A program made the position numbers and the translations under genes. DNA of 53,918 nt, from contig JACRPU010000052.1 in NCBI GenBank assembly GCA_016223025.1, positions 1-53,918 of the forward strand. The letters are read 5' to 3'. Numbering within the stretch: position 1 is the first letter of the stretch; each line of letters starts with the position of its first letter. The notes below the pieces were generated by a model, which had not been told where the DNA came from, did no database searches, and worked only from the letters and a program-made list of their open reading frames with translations. Origin of the DNA: Nitrosomonadales bacterium. GTDB taxonomy: Bacteria; Pseudomonadota; Gammaproteobacteria; Burkholderiales; Gallionellaceae. Positions 27,650 to 35,852 of this stretch are shown here, in pieces.

Positions 27650-29257
27650 TCATGACACCTTGATCTCGTAAGGCGTTTGACGGACGATGATGTTTTCGGC
27701 GCGCAGCCGATCACGCCCAAGCAAACATCCGACACAGTAAATGACTTTCGGCCCATCGAATGGAGGAAGCTGTGCCAGCACCGCACGCGTCAGCACATTG
27801 CCGCCATTCGCACTTTTATCGCCCAGAATGCCGTTGTAGAGCAGATAAATCCCCACTCCACGGCAATCGCCCAACAACGCCGACTTTGATACGCGCTCAC
27901 GCGGCAACGGTTCGCCAGTCTCGGTGAAATACACATGCCGCGCCAGATCGGTAAAGCGCACGCTGTCGCGGATTTTCCCATGCTCGTCGAACAGGGGTTC
28001 GCCAAGTTCACAGTAGCGAAAGCCGCCACCGAGTCCCTCGACATGCTCGCCCTTTGCGTTGGTATAACTTGCGGCGACGCGGCGCACGCGCTCTGCCGTC
28101 ACGTTGCGTGCAATGTGTTCATCCATCTCTACCAGAATGAAGCGGCGGTTGCCGCCGTCTTCAGCATTCTGTTTCAACACCGCGTGCCCCGTGGTGCCTG
28201 AACCAGCGAAGGAATCGAGGATGAGGGAATCCTTGTCAGTGGCAATTTGCAGGAGATGTCGGATCAGTCGCGTCGGCTTGGGCGTAAATTTCAGTTCTGG
28301 CACGAGGGCGCGAAGCTCTTTTGCCGCTTCATCCGTGTGCCCAACCACGTCATGTTTGAGTAGTGACACGGGCATCATGCCCTGCTGGATTTCGGATAGA
28401 AAATTCTTCAGTGCCGGAACGCTGTTAGTGCCCTTCGCTCCCCACCAGATGCGGTTTTCCGCAACGTTGCACTCATGCGTATCTTTGGACATAGCCCAAA
28501 CGCGAGTGCGCTTAGGCCAGATTTCATCACCGGTGTTTAGCTGACGGATCGGGTAATAGAGATTCGGTCGCTCGTCAGCCGTGTACCGGCAGGTGTAATC
28601 CATGGATTTCCACGGCCCACGCGGATCGTTGTCAGGGTTCTTGTATCGTCCGGTCTGGTCACCTGTCAGAGTCAACAAATTGCGCGTGAATTTTTGGCTG
28701 CGGCGATAAGCCAGCAAGGTTTCATGTAGATAGCCAATATCCTTGGTGTCGGGCGGGGGCGAATAGCGTTTTTCCCAAGCGAATGCGCAAAGAAGATTAT
28801 TCGTGCCAAAAATCTCATCCATCAAAAACCGCAGTGATGCCGCCTCATTGTCATCAATGCTCACAAAAATCGCGCCGTCTTCACGCAGAAATTGTTTCAG
28901 CAACACCAGGCGCGGATACATCATGCACAGCCAGCGATCATGCCGATCCAGCGTTTCGCCTTCCTTGCCCACCACTTTGCCCAGCCATTCGCGGATAACC
29001 GGGCTGCTCACGTTGTCGTTATAAACCCAGCTTTCGTTGCCGGTGTTGTACGGAGGATCAATGTAGATGCACTTCACCTGTCCGGCGTAGTAGGGCAGCA
29101 GTGCCTTGAGCGCGACAAGATTGTCGCCCTGCACAATCAGATTGCCCTCACCCGGTTTGCCGCAAGCAAGCTCGGGCACATCCTTGAGTAAATGAAAAGG
29201 CACTTGCTGGTGATGATTCACCACAGCCTCTTTTCCAATCCAGTTCAGCGTCGGCAT
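27650..29257 (-). CDS. Type III DNA methyltransferase, Mod subunit
   Basis: 535 aa beta-class adenine methyltransferase. Catalytic motif IV YIDPPYNTGNE (about 88-98) precedes the SAM motif LDSFAGSGTTGHAVL (about 345-360), the order of the beta class. The region between holds the target-recognition part and HDRWLCMMYPRLVLLKQFLR. Mod sets site specificity for itself and Res. It has no simple-sequence repeat that would suggest phase variation. It starts 126 bp after SPARTA. The mod-res order on one transcript is normal, except for the repeat between them. Confidence 0.94.
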   Translation of the reverse strand: MPTLNWIGKEAVVNHHQQVPFHLLKDVPELACGKPGEGNLIVQGDNLVALKALLPYYAGQVKCIYIDPPYNTGNESWVYNDNVSSPVIREWLGKVVGKEGETLDRHDRWLCMMYPRLVLLKQFLREDGAIFVSIDDNEAASLRFLMDEIFGTNNLLCAFAWEKRYSPPPDTKDIGYLHETLLAYRRSQKFTRNLLTLTGDQTGRYKNPDNDPRGPWKSMDYTCRYTADERPNLYYPIRQLNTGDEIWPKRTRVWAMSKDTHECNVAENRIWWGAKGTNSVPALKNFLSEIQQGMMPVSLLKHDVVGHTDEAAKELRALVPELKFTPKPTRLIRHLLQIATDKDSLILDSFAGSGTTGHAVLKQNAEDGGNRRFILVEMDEHIARNVTAERVRRVAASYTNAKGEHVEGLGGGFRYCELGEPLFDEHGKIRDSVRFTDLARHVYFTETGEPLPRERVSKSALLGDCRGVGIYLLYNGILGDKSANGGNVLTRAVLAQLPPFDGPKVIYCVGCLLGRDRLRAENIIVRQTPYEIKVS

Positions 29258-29309
29258 GGTGCGTTCAAAATTCCTTGGTCAATTGTTCAGATAAGGTAGA
29301 GCAGGTAAC

Positions 29310-29363
29310 AGACCACGGTTTTCAGTCGAACAGATCGTTCGACACCATAAAAATGTGGTCTGC
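29310..29363. terminator. Bulged hairpin between SPARTA and mod
   Basis: Outer arms CAGACCAC/GTGGTCTG and inner arms GTCGAAC/GTTCGAC form a two-part stem in the 126-bp gap after the Argonaute gene. It lacks a T-tract. It could be the SPARTA transcript end or an operator for mod. Confidence 0.4.
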
Positions 29364-29383
29364 AACTATTATTTCACTACCTT

Positions 29384-30916
29384 TCAGATGTAATACCTAA
29401 ATGGTAACGGTGGTAAATCATCTTGAATCGGTCCTGCCGTAAGAATTTCACCGATTGCATCCGCAAATCGAAGCGTTACAGGTACCCCATCACCAAAAAT
29501 GCAAGTATTGTAGTTGAGCTTGGTCAGTGCCAATACATCGTTCATAACCAGGCTGATGTCTGCTTCACCTCTAACGATTTCAATCGATAATGGATTGGGC
29601 ACCTCTCGTCCTGGGTATGTTTGCAATCGCGGTATGAATCCTTTACTCCACAGATAGCCCTTGGTTTTCGTTATGGCCCAGGCTAATCCACGAGGAACAT
29701 TGCTCAGTCCACATCGATATAATTTGAGCGAAAGGTCTTCACGGATTCGCACGCACACAACACGGCAATTGTCTGGCACGGTTTCCCGAAACCCTTCCCA
29801 CTCCTCATAGGAGAAGCGAGTTTTGCCATGGATAAACAATTCAGTCGGTGCTTCACCATCGTGAGACTCTTGGTAAGCCTTCACGATGAGCTCCATCAAT
29901 TCACGCGCTTTCTCACGAGTTAAATGGAATTGCTTGTTCGTCGGCGAGTACCATGGGCCAACTGCGCCACGAAAAACTACACCATCCCCGGAGTCCAAAA
30001 ACATTTGGGCACCGCAACACGCATTGTTCTCGCTGATACCGAGCGCTTCTTTTTTGAAGACGATCCCGACATAGCAAACGCCAGGGCGTGGCGAGCTCAA
30101 CTTCCACGGTTGCCCGCCCGCCTTAAAGAAAACTGTTGTTGCAAGGTTCCACGCCAAAGTAGCGGGGTCTTGCAAGGTACGAAGTGGCGCTCCGTTGGAC
30201 TTCTTAAAATCCTCAGGCTCCAAAGTCGTTTCCCGCACGACCTGTACTACGACTTTATGTTGCAACAACCTCGCCTTCATCTGGTTGTGGAAGTTCAATT
30301 CGTAGAGATAGATTTTGGCAGCACGATTATCTTCATCAAAAAGGGACGGTTCTCGGAGAAGTCGGGTCGCAGCCTTCTTATCCATCAGCAGCTCAGATTT
30401 TTGCCGCTCATCTTTGGTAACTTTGGATTGAGGCCGACCCAATCGATATACCTCTTCGGGTAAAACGGCAATCCAGAGATCGATGGATACCTCGCTTCGT
30501 TCCCTAATGGATGATGCAATTGCATCGGCATACAGCGACACTGATTTGTGGATTGCCTGATGCCGATCCTCCATGTGGATCGCGTGGTTCAGAATGTCGG
30601 CATCGACTTTCAAATGAATCGTCGGTGTTTCTGGCCACTCTGTCTCGAACACTGCTTGGAACCCTGGAAAGATCGTGTGGTTCGGATCGTCCGTTTTGGC
30701 AGGGTGTATCGCTTTAGCTAGGCGCTTAACCCATGAGGTGTATCGCATAGCACCAGCGTTTGTTGAGATCAAACCTATGCGCAGCCGACCACCCTTGAAA
30801 GGGTTGTAATAGGGACCATAAAGAAGTAAGCCATCCTTTGGATGCTCCATTTGTTGACCATAGCCAAATGTTAGTGCCGGTTCAGTGAGCGCTGTAAGAT
30901 TGCGTGGATCGGTCAT
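29384..30916 (-). CDS. Short prokaryotic Argonaute (MID-PIWI) of a SPARTA system
   Basis: 510 aa, the size of short pAgos that lack N and PAZ domains. The MID region lies at about 150-250 (IYLYELNFHNQMKARLLQHK carries likely 5'-phosphate contacts). The PIWI half runs from about 265 to the end and contains GQPWKLSSPRPGVCYVGIVF and GPWYSPTNKQFHLTREKARE. Where slicing Argonautes have the first catalytic Asp (GIDV-like), this one has GIVF, so it should not cleave targets. In SPARTA the pAgo, loaded with guide RNA, binds target DNA and activates the TIR NADase. The ATG overlaps the TIR-APAZ stop (ATGA). Confidence 0.93.
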   Translation of the reverse strand: MTDPRNLTALTEPALTFGYGQQMEHPKDGLLLYGPYYNPFKGGRLRIGLISTNAGAMRYTSWVKRLAKAIHPAKTDDPNHTIFPGFQAVFETEWPETPTIHLKVDADILNHAIHMEDRHQAIHKSVSLYADAIASSIRERSEVSIDLWIAVLPEEVYRLGRPQSKVTKDERQKSELLMDKKAATRLLREPSLFDEDNRAAKIYLYELNFHNQMKARLLQHKVVVQVVRETTLEPEDFKKSNGAPLRTLQDPATLAWNLATTVFFKAGGQPWKLSSPRPGVCYVGIVFKKEALGISENNACCGAQMFLDSGDGVVFRGAVGPWYSPTNKQFHLTREKARELMELIVKAYQESHDGEAPTELFIHGKTRFSYEEWEGFRETVPDNCRVVCVRIREDLSLKLYRCGLSNVPRGLAWAITKTKGYLWSKGFIPRLQTYPGREVPNPLSIEIVRGEADISLVMNDVLALTKLNYNTCIFGDGVPVTLRFADAIGEILTAGPIQDDLPPLPFRYYI

Positions 30917-32310
30917 ATGGCTTCTTCTTCGTCATCAACGAGTGACTCGTCGTCAAATTGCTCGTCACCAATCACGCTGTCGTCTAGCAGTATTTCTTCG
31001 TCTTCGGCCAAGTCCAATCCATCACTCAAAGCGCGCGGAGCTAAAAATGTCAACGGAAGCGCGCCAATCTGAATGGCTCGGTCGCCACCTACGGGTAACA
31101 TGATTACATCGGAACCTTTTGAAATGAGCGCTAAAAAGGCGCGAAGGAACCCCCGCCAACGGTCGTTCCACCAATTCCTACAAAAACTTCGGCGAAGCTG
31201 ATGCATGCGGGATACCGACTCAGTCGGTTGCCCGTCAGCGCCAGTGAAAACGATATGGGCTCGAAGTTCAATACGGCGAGGATCGCCAAGCACGGCATGC
31301 ATGCTGACGGCGTAATTCCAGTTCACCTTGAGTTTGCCGCTGGTGCCTGCGAGCTGTTTCTTACGCCGCTTACCGCTCGCCTCCACGAATTCGACCTTAT
31401 CCTTCTCAACCAAGCCGGAAGGCACGTACCAAATCAATCGATGATTCGAGAGTTCGTAATGCTTCAAGCCTGCTGCTTCCATCGCCAAATCCCGCGCTTG
31501 GCGGATAAGAAACTCCACCCGATAGGTCGCATCGTAGACAGAAACAGGCTGCGCTCCCCAAGAAATACCGCCAGTCACAAAAGATTCGGTATCAACGGCC
31601 GACAACGCACGTAAAGGCACAGCGTCTTTGAACAAAGCAACCAGCTCGGCGCGTGGTGCGAAACCAGCAATCTGCTCCCCAAACTCGAACCAAGGGAGTC
31701 GCCGATTTGCGTCAGTTACCTTAATCTGCCGCTCAGTGCTTAATATTTGAGTCGTTTCCAAGGCTGGAGGTAGAGATAGAATGGGCAGCCAATTGGATTC
31801 GAGCGTTTCTGATCGATCCACCCAATTGATGGCATCGCTGGGCAACGATGGCAACCACGCCTTGGCTGCCGCAGGGTCAACGACATCACGTCGAGGCACG
31901 GCGGCATCAGCCAGTGTATCCAGAAGTTGTATCAGCCCAGCATGCCAGCCACGGTGGAAATCGATCATGTATTTACGATGAAGCGTGATCGGCATCTGGC
32001 TGAAATCGAAGTTGTCAATGCGAACCGGGATGACAAAGCCAGGAAGATGCTTTTCGAGCGTGATGCCCAAGTCCCATTCGTTCCGAACCCCATCCTTGCG
32101 ATGTGAGGCGTTCGAAACGATAGCGATCATACGCGCGGAATCGTTACGGATGGCACTTTCGATCTTATTCCATGAATAGTCGCCACCCTTAAGTCGATCT
32201 AGGTCGTACCAAACGGCATAACCAGCCAGCGTCAGTTTGCCAGCAAGCCAACGCGTGTAATCGTTGTCTTCGGGCGTAGCGTGACTCAGAAAAATCGTCG
32301 TTCGTGTCAT
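30913..32310 (-). CDS. TIR-APAZ effector of a SPARTA system
   Basis: 465 aa. The N-terminal TIR domain (1-140) has TIFLSHATPEDNDYTRWLA and RNEWDLGITLE with the putative NADase glutamate E78. The APAZ domain (about 190-430) pairs with the Argonaute and replaces the missing N-PAZ part (ELRAHIVFTG, FCRNWWNDRWRGFLRAFLAL). A strongly acidic tail fills the last about 33 residues (AEDEEILLDDSVIGDEQ then FDDESLVDDEEE). In characterised SPARTA such a tail occupies the nucleic-acid channel and keeps the enzyme off. Activation depletes NAD(P) and kills or arrests the cell. Gene order and 4-nt overlap match known loci. Confidence 0.94.
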   Translation of the reverse strand: MTRTTIFLSHATPEDNDYTRWLAGKLTLAGYAVWYDLDRLKGGDYSWNKIESAIRNDSARMIAIVSNASHRKDGVRNEWDLGITLEKHLPGFVIPVRIDNFDFSQMPITLHRKYMIDFHRGWHAGLIQLLDTLADAAVPRRDVVDPAAAKAWLPSLPSDAINWVDRSETLESNWLPILSLPPALETTQILSTERQIKVTDANRRLPWFEFGEQIAGFAPRAELVALFKDAVPLRALSAVDTESFVTGGISWGAQPVSVYDATYRVEFLIRQARDLAMEAAGLKHYELSNHRLIWYVPSGLVEKDKVEFVEASGKRRKKQLAGTSGKLKVNWNYAVSMHAVLGDPRRIELRAHIVFTGADGQPTESVSRMHQLRRSFCRNWWNDRWRGFLRAFLALISKGSDVIMLPVGGDRAIQIGALPLTFLAPRALSDGLDLAEDEEILLDDSVIGDEQFDDESLVDDEEEAI

Positions 32311-32353
32311 GCCTTAATGGTTAGCAAGAGGTCAGCATCAATCAGTCGCCAGA

Positions 32354-32929
32354 TCATTTTTTCTCCCACGGCGCAAAACCAATAGGCCGTTTTTTCTTGG
32401 GGTCGGATGGAGTCATGAGTTCGCGGATGGCTTCAAAAACCGCTCTGAACTTGATGTCGTATTTCTTTTCAAGCGCGGCCAACTTGCCGGAAAGCTCGGC
32501 GTTGGAAGCAAGTATCTGCCGTAACTGCACGAAGGCGCGCACTACCTGAACGCTGGCCTCTACAGCGCGGGGAGAGTTAAGCACGCTGGCCGCCATGATG
32601 GCTCCATGTTCGGTGAAAGCGTAAGGGAGATGCCTTCGGCCGCCACGCCCTGCTGGATTGCCAACGGAATTGTTTGAGGTCGCAATTTGCGACCTCAAAT
32701 TTGAAATGCCAATTTTGCATCTCAAATCAGCGAACTCTTCGGCGGTCAGTTGAAACATGAAATCTTCCGGAAAACGCTCGCTATTCCGCTTGATCGCGCG
32801 GTTCAGCGCTCCAGTTTCAACCCCATAGAGTTCCGCCAAATCGGCATCCAGCATGACCCTCTGACCACGGATAAGAAATATCTGCGATTCGATTTGCTCC
32901 ACAGATGCGAGCAGCGCCTTGTTGGTCAT
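32354..32929 (-). CDS. ORF6N-domain DNA-binding protein
   Basis: 191 aa from the ATG at 32929, which overlaps the stop of a 57-aa ORF (ATGA). The N-terminal ORF6N/KilA-N-like domain includes IFLIRGQRVMLDADLAELYG, NRAIKRNSERFPEDFMFQLT and RRHLPYAFTEHGAIM. A helical tail ends KKRPIGFAPWEKK. This family is common in phages and mobile regions, is probably DNA-binding, and has no fixed role. A palindrome TTTGAGGTCGCA-ATT-TGCGACCTCAAA lies inside the gene (LRSQIATS codons). It is 43 bp upstream of the TIR-APAZ gene on the same strand, so it may share a transcript with SPARTA. Confidence 0.88.
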   Translation of the reverse strand: MTNKALLASVEQIESQIFLIRGQRVMLDADLAELYGVETGALNRAIKRNSERFPEDFMFQLTAEEFADLRCKIGISNLRSQIATSNNSVGNPAGRGGRRHLPYAFTEHGAIMAASVLNSPRAVEASVQVVRAFVQLRQILASNAELSGKLAALEKKYDIKFRAVFEAIRELMTPSDPKKKRPIGFAPWEKK

Positions 32930-33099
32930 CGTCCCATTCCTTGTCTGCGGCATTCATCAACAAGTCCAAGGCGCATCGACAAATCCGCTGGAACAGCATC
33001 CCATGTCCCTTCGGGCGCGGATTCGCCGATGGCTGACAACTGCTCCCAAATCGGCACCGCCGTTTCGTCAAAAGCCTGTTCTGCCAGCACGGTAGCCAT
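32926..33099 (-). CDS. Unrecognised 57-aa protein upstream of ORF6N
   Basis: The ATG at 33099 has a very strong ribosome site (AAGGAGGG, 9 nt upstream). The 57 codons start MATVLAEQAFDETAVPIWEQ, continue LSAIGESAPEGTWDAVPADL and end CRRQGMGR, with the TGA overlapping the ORF6N start as ATGA. The acidic profile and PADL(S)MRL segment recall short antitoxin-like or companion proteins seen upstream of other small genes, but I cannot name a family. Strong initiation plus coupling argue that it is real and sets translation of the ORF6N gene. Confidence 0.65.
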   Translation of the reverse strand: MATVLAEQAFDETAVPIWEQLSAIGESAPEGTWDAVPADLSMRLGLVDECRRQGMGR

Positions 33100-33300
33100 A
33101 GCAGTCTTCCCTCCTTTTTGTCATTGTCGTGTATTTGCAGCCAGAGTGAAAGGTGCGTTTATGCCACATACAGCTTGTGGGGCGCGATAAACTGGCGCAG
33201 CCAAAGGGTGTAGCGCATTGCACCGGTACGGCTGATCAAAGCAGCGGTTCAGGCTGTTTGGACAGGGTTAGCGGTGCTGCGTCGGATACTCAGCAATGTG

Positions 33301-33327
33301 TTGCGGGTGTTGCGGGTGTTGCGGGTT
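33301..33327 (+). repeat. Three tandem copies of a 9-bp unit
   Basis: TTGCGGGTG is repeated three times; the last copy ends in T instead of G. Each copy offers a TTGCGG that resembles a -35 box, and the third is correctly spaced from TATAAC. Confidence 0.85.
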
Positions 33328-33348
33328 GTGATAAGGGCACAATATAAC
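33319..33348 (+). promoter_or_regulatory. Candidate promoter for the TPR/lolB genes
   Basis: TTGCGG (33319-33324), an 18-bp spacer and TATAAC (33343-33348) lie about 95 bp upstream of the chosen TPR start. The -10 matches 5 of 6, the -35 four of 6. The -35 lies in the tandem repeat. Confidence 0.45.
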
Positions 33349-33444
33349 TAATATGGGTGCCTCTAATAACCATTGAATTTTTCACCGCCGCCAAAGTCGA
33401 AGGCCAACCACTCAATATACCGCAAGACAAATTTGCCAATCATT

Positions 33445-35196
33445 ATGATGACCACCAAACATAGCGCGACAATTGTTATCTCCCTGCTGCTGGCCGCCTG
33501 CGCGCACGCGCCGCAGCAGGCCGGGGAAGCCCCGGCAGAAGCCGGGGAAACCGCGAAAGCGGCCGCGGCAACACCGGGGCCGCAGGCAAAAAAACCGGAT
33601 TACCCCAAGCTGGAATTGACCGGGCAAATGCTCTACGAATTCCTGCTGGGCGAGGTGGCTAACCAGCGCGGCAGGGGTGACCTGGCCGTGCGTACCTATA
33701 TCAAGCTGGCCGGCGCCACGCGCGATCCACGGGTCGCGGCTCGCGCCGCGGGCATGGCTTACGAGTCGCGCGACATGGCAGCGGCAGCGGAAGCGTTCAG
33801 CCTGTGGCTGGAACTGGAACCGGCATCGTTTCAGGCGAAGCAGATGTTGTCCATAATGCTGTTAAGGGGGGGCAGGCTGGAGGAAGCGCGCCCGCACCTT
33901 GCAGGCATGCTTGCGGCATATCCCGACAGTGTCGGGCATGCCTTCATGAAGATTTACCCGTTTCTTTTGCGGCACCCGGACAAGATGGAGGTTTTCGACC
34001 TGCTGCGCGACCTGACGCAGCCTTACCCGCGCGTGGCCGAAGCGCACTGGGTTCTGGCGCAGGCGGCGGAGGCGGCAGGCAAGCATGATCTGGCGCTGGA
34101 TGAAGCGCGCCAGGCGCGCGCCCTGCGGCCGGAACTGGAAGCGGCGGCGCTGCTTGAAGCGCAGTTGCTGCGGCGCGCGTCGCCGCAACAGGCCCTGGAG
34201 ATGCTGAAAAAATATGTTTCAGCTTATCCGCAAGCCAGCGAAGCACGCCTGTTTTACGCGCGCATTTTGCTGGAACAAAAACGCTATGCGGAGTCGCGCA
34301 GGGAGTTCCGGTATCTGCTCGAAGTGCATCCGGAAAATGCCGACCTGGCGTTTGCGGTGGCGATGCTGTCGCTGGAAATGGGCGAGCTGGAACAGGCGGA
34401 AAACCAGTTGCACCTGGCGCTGGACAAGGGCAAGAGGGACGAACACACGGTGTATTACTACCTCGGCCAGTTGAGCGAGGCGAGGAAGGATGACGAAAAG
34501 GCGCTGGAGCATTACCTGAAAGTGCGGGATGGCGAGCACGCCCATGCCGCCCGCCTGCGCATGGCTTTTCTGGCCGCCAAAACGGGGAAAATAGAGGAAG
34601 CGCGCGAATACCTGCGCCAGACCGTCACGCAGAACAATCAGCAGCGCGTGCAACTGCTGCTGACCGAAGCGCAGTTGTTGCGCGAGGCGAAACAGATCGA
34701 GGAAGCGTATCGGGTGCTGACGCAGGGGCTGGAAAAGCTGCCCGGCCACCCTAACTTGCTGTATGTGGCGGCGATGCTTGCCGACCAGCTCGGCAAGCAC
34801 GAGGCGTTCGAGCAAATGATGCGCAAGGTGATCCAGGTCAAGCCGGATCACGCGCAAGCCTATAACGCCCTGGGCTACAGCCTGCTGGACCGCAACGAGC
34901 GCATCGAAGAAGGGATGCAACTGGTGGAAAAGGCCAGCCAGCTTGCGCCGGATGACAGCGCGGTGATAGACAGCGTGGGCTGGGGGCATTACCGTCTGGG
35001 CAACCTTTCCAAGAGCCTGGAATTCCTGCGCCGCGCCTATTCCGCCAACCCCGACCCGGAAATTGCCGCCCACCTGGGCGAGGTGTTGTGGGCTCATGGC
35101 GACAAGGAGCAGGCAAGAAAGATCTGGGACGATTCGCTGAAGCTGCACCCCGATAATGCTGTATTGCAGGCTGTGATGAAAAAATTCCTGCCCTGA
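33445..35196 (+). CDS. TPR-repeat lipoprotein
   Basis: 583 aa from the ATG at 33445. This start gives a lipoprotein signal (SATIVISLLLAACAH, lipobox LAAC, Cys about 18) that the upstream in-frame ATG at 33373 would bury. The mature part opens with an Ala/Gly/Pro-rich linker. From about residue 55 to the end it is a chain of tetratricopeptide repeats, for example AYNALGYSLLDRNERIEEGM and IDSVGWGHYRLGNLSKSLEF. Proteins of this class, often next to lolB in betaproteobacteria, are taken to be scaffolds at the cell envelope; the partner is unknown. The stop TGA shares a base with the lolB start (TGATG), so the two are coupled. Confidence 0.9.
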   Translation: MMTTKHSATIVISLLLAACAHAPQQAGEAPAEAGETAKAAAATPGPQAKKPDYPKLELTGQMLYEFLLGEVANQRGRGDLAVRTYIKLAGATRDPRVAARAAGMAYESRDMAAAAEAFSLWLELEPASFQAKQMLSIMLLRGGRLEEARPHLAGMLAAYPDSVGHAFMKIYPFLLRHPDKMEVFDLLRDLTQPYPRVAEAHWVLAQAAEAAGKHDLALDEARQARALRPELEAAALLEAQLLRRASPQQALEMLKKYVSAYPQASEARLFYARILLEQKRYAESRREFRYLLEVHPENADLAFAVAMLSLEMGELEQAENQLHLALDKGKRDEHTVYYYLGQLSEARKDDEKALEHYLKVRDGEHAHAARLRMAFLAAKTGKIEEAREYLRQTVTQNNQQRVQLLLTEAQLLREAKQIEEAYRVLTQGLEKLPGHPNLLYVAAMLADQLGKHEAFEQMMRKVIQVKPDHAQAYNALGYSLLDRNERIEEGMQLVEKASQLAPDDSAVIDSVGWGHYRLGNLSKSLEFLRRAYSANPDPEIAAHLGEVLWAHGDKEQARKIWDDSLKLHPDNAVLQAVMKKFLP

Positions 35197-35759
35197 TGCG
35201 CCTGGCATCAGCAGTTTTCGCGCTTGCTCTGGCCGGGTGCGCGACCAGGCTTCAGGCGCCGCAGCCGCAGGTGCGCCCCGCCCAGGCCGGGCAGGCCGCA
35301 TTTGCCCTGAACGGGCGCATTGCCGTCAAACATGACGGTGAGCGAACTACCAGCAACATGCGCTGGACGCACTACCCCACGGAAGACGAAATCCTGCTGT
35401 TTGCCCCGCTCGGGCAGACCGTGGCGCGCATCCGCCGCGATGCGGTGGGCGTGGTGCTGGATACCGCAGACAAGCATTACAGCGCGCAGGACACGGAAGA
35501 GCTGACGCAACGGGCGCTGGGCTGGCACTTGCCGCTGGACGGCCTGCAATACTGGGTGCTGGCGCTGCCCGCGCCGGGGAGTAAAGCCAGCATCGAGCGC
35601 GATGCCAACGGCCAGGTGAACGCGATGCGGCAGGACGGCTGGGAGATACGCTACACGCGCTATACGGCGCAACAACCGGACAGCCTTCCGCTGCGCATGA
35701 ACCTGCAACGCGAGGGAACGGAGCTTCAATTGCTGGTTGATGAATGGGAAATACGGTAA
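35196..35759 (+). CDS. lolB: Outer-membrane lipoprotein receptor LolB
   Basis: 187 aa. The signal peptide has lipobox LAGC (Cys 15), so the product is itself a lipoprotein. The LolB fold is recognisable from FALNGRIAVKHDGERTTSNM, LLFAPLGQTVARIRRDAVGV, LTQRALGWHLPLDGLQYWVL and a C-terminal basic strand pattern. LolB takes lipoproteins from the periplasmic carrier LolA and inserts them in the outer membrane. In many relatives ispE follows; here gspC follows after about 93 bp. Confidence 0.94.
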   Translation: MRLASAVFALALAGCATRLQAPQPQVRPAQAGQAAFALNGRIAVKHDGERTTSNMRWTHYPTEDEILLFAPLGQTVARIRRDAVGVVLDTADKHYSAQDTEELTQRALGWHLPLDGLQYWVLALPAPGSKASIERDANGQVNAMRQDGWEIRYTRYTAQQPDSLPLRMNLQREGTELQLLVDEWEIR

Positions 35760-35852
35760 CACGCCCGGGCGGAAGCGCGGCGCAAGGCCGGCTCTTGCTC
35801 TGCCGCGCGAAGCCCGGATGTGTATACTGCGAAACCACGAAACGGGGGCGTC

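Larger units (their letters stand above)
33100..33444. other. Divergent intergenic region with repeats and a possible gene relic
   Basis: This 345-bp gap separates the leftward SPARTA group from the rightward TPR/lolB/gsp group and should hold both promoters. It contains a 9-bp tandem repeat (33301-33327), a promoter candidate for the rightward genes (33319-33348), and near 33165-33255 a minus-strand open stretch reading ALISRTGAMRYTLWLRQF that resembles GLISTNAGAMRYTSWVKR of the Argonaute. I see no intact gene in it. Confidence 0.55.

Noticed and set aside
27471-27653. 60-aa ORF between mod and res as a real gene
   Set aside because: Nearly all of it is a palindromic repeat (GTCATTCCCGCG type). 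Kept as a repeat and as a finding on coupling.
29384-30916. Catalytically active long Argonaute
   Set aside because: Too short, no PAZ part, and the first catalytic Asp position reads V.
33301-33327. CRISPR-like short repeats
   Set aside because: Units are 9 bp without spacers, so this is a tandem repeat. No CRISPR array or cas gene is seen anywhere in the window.
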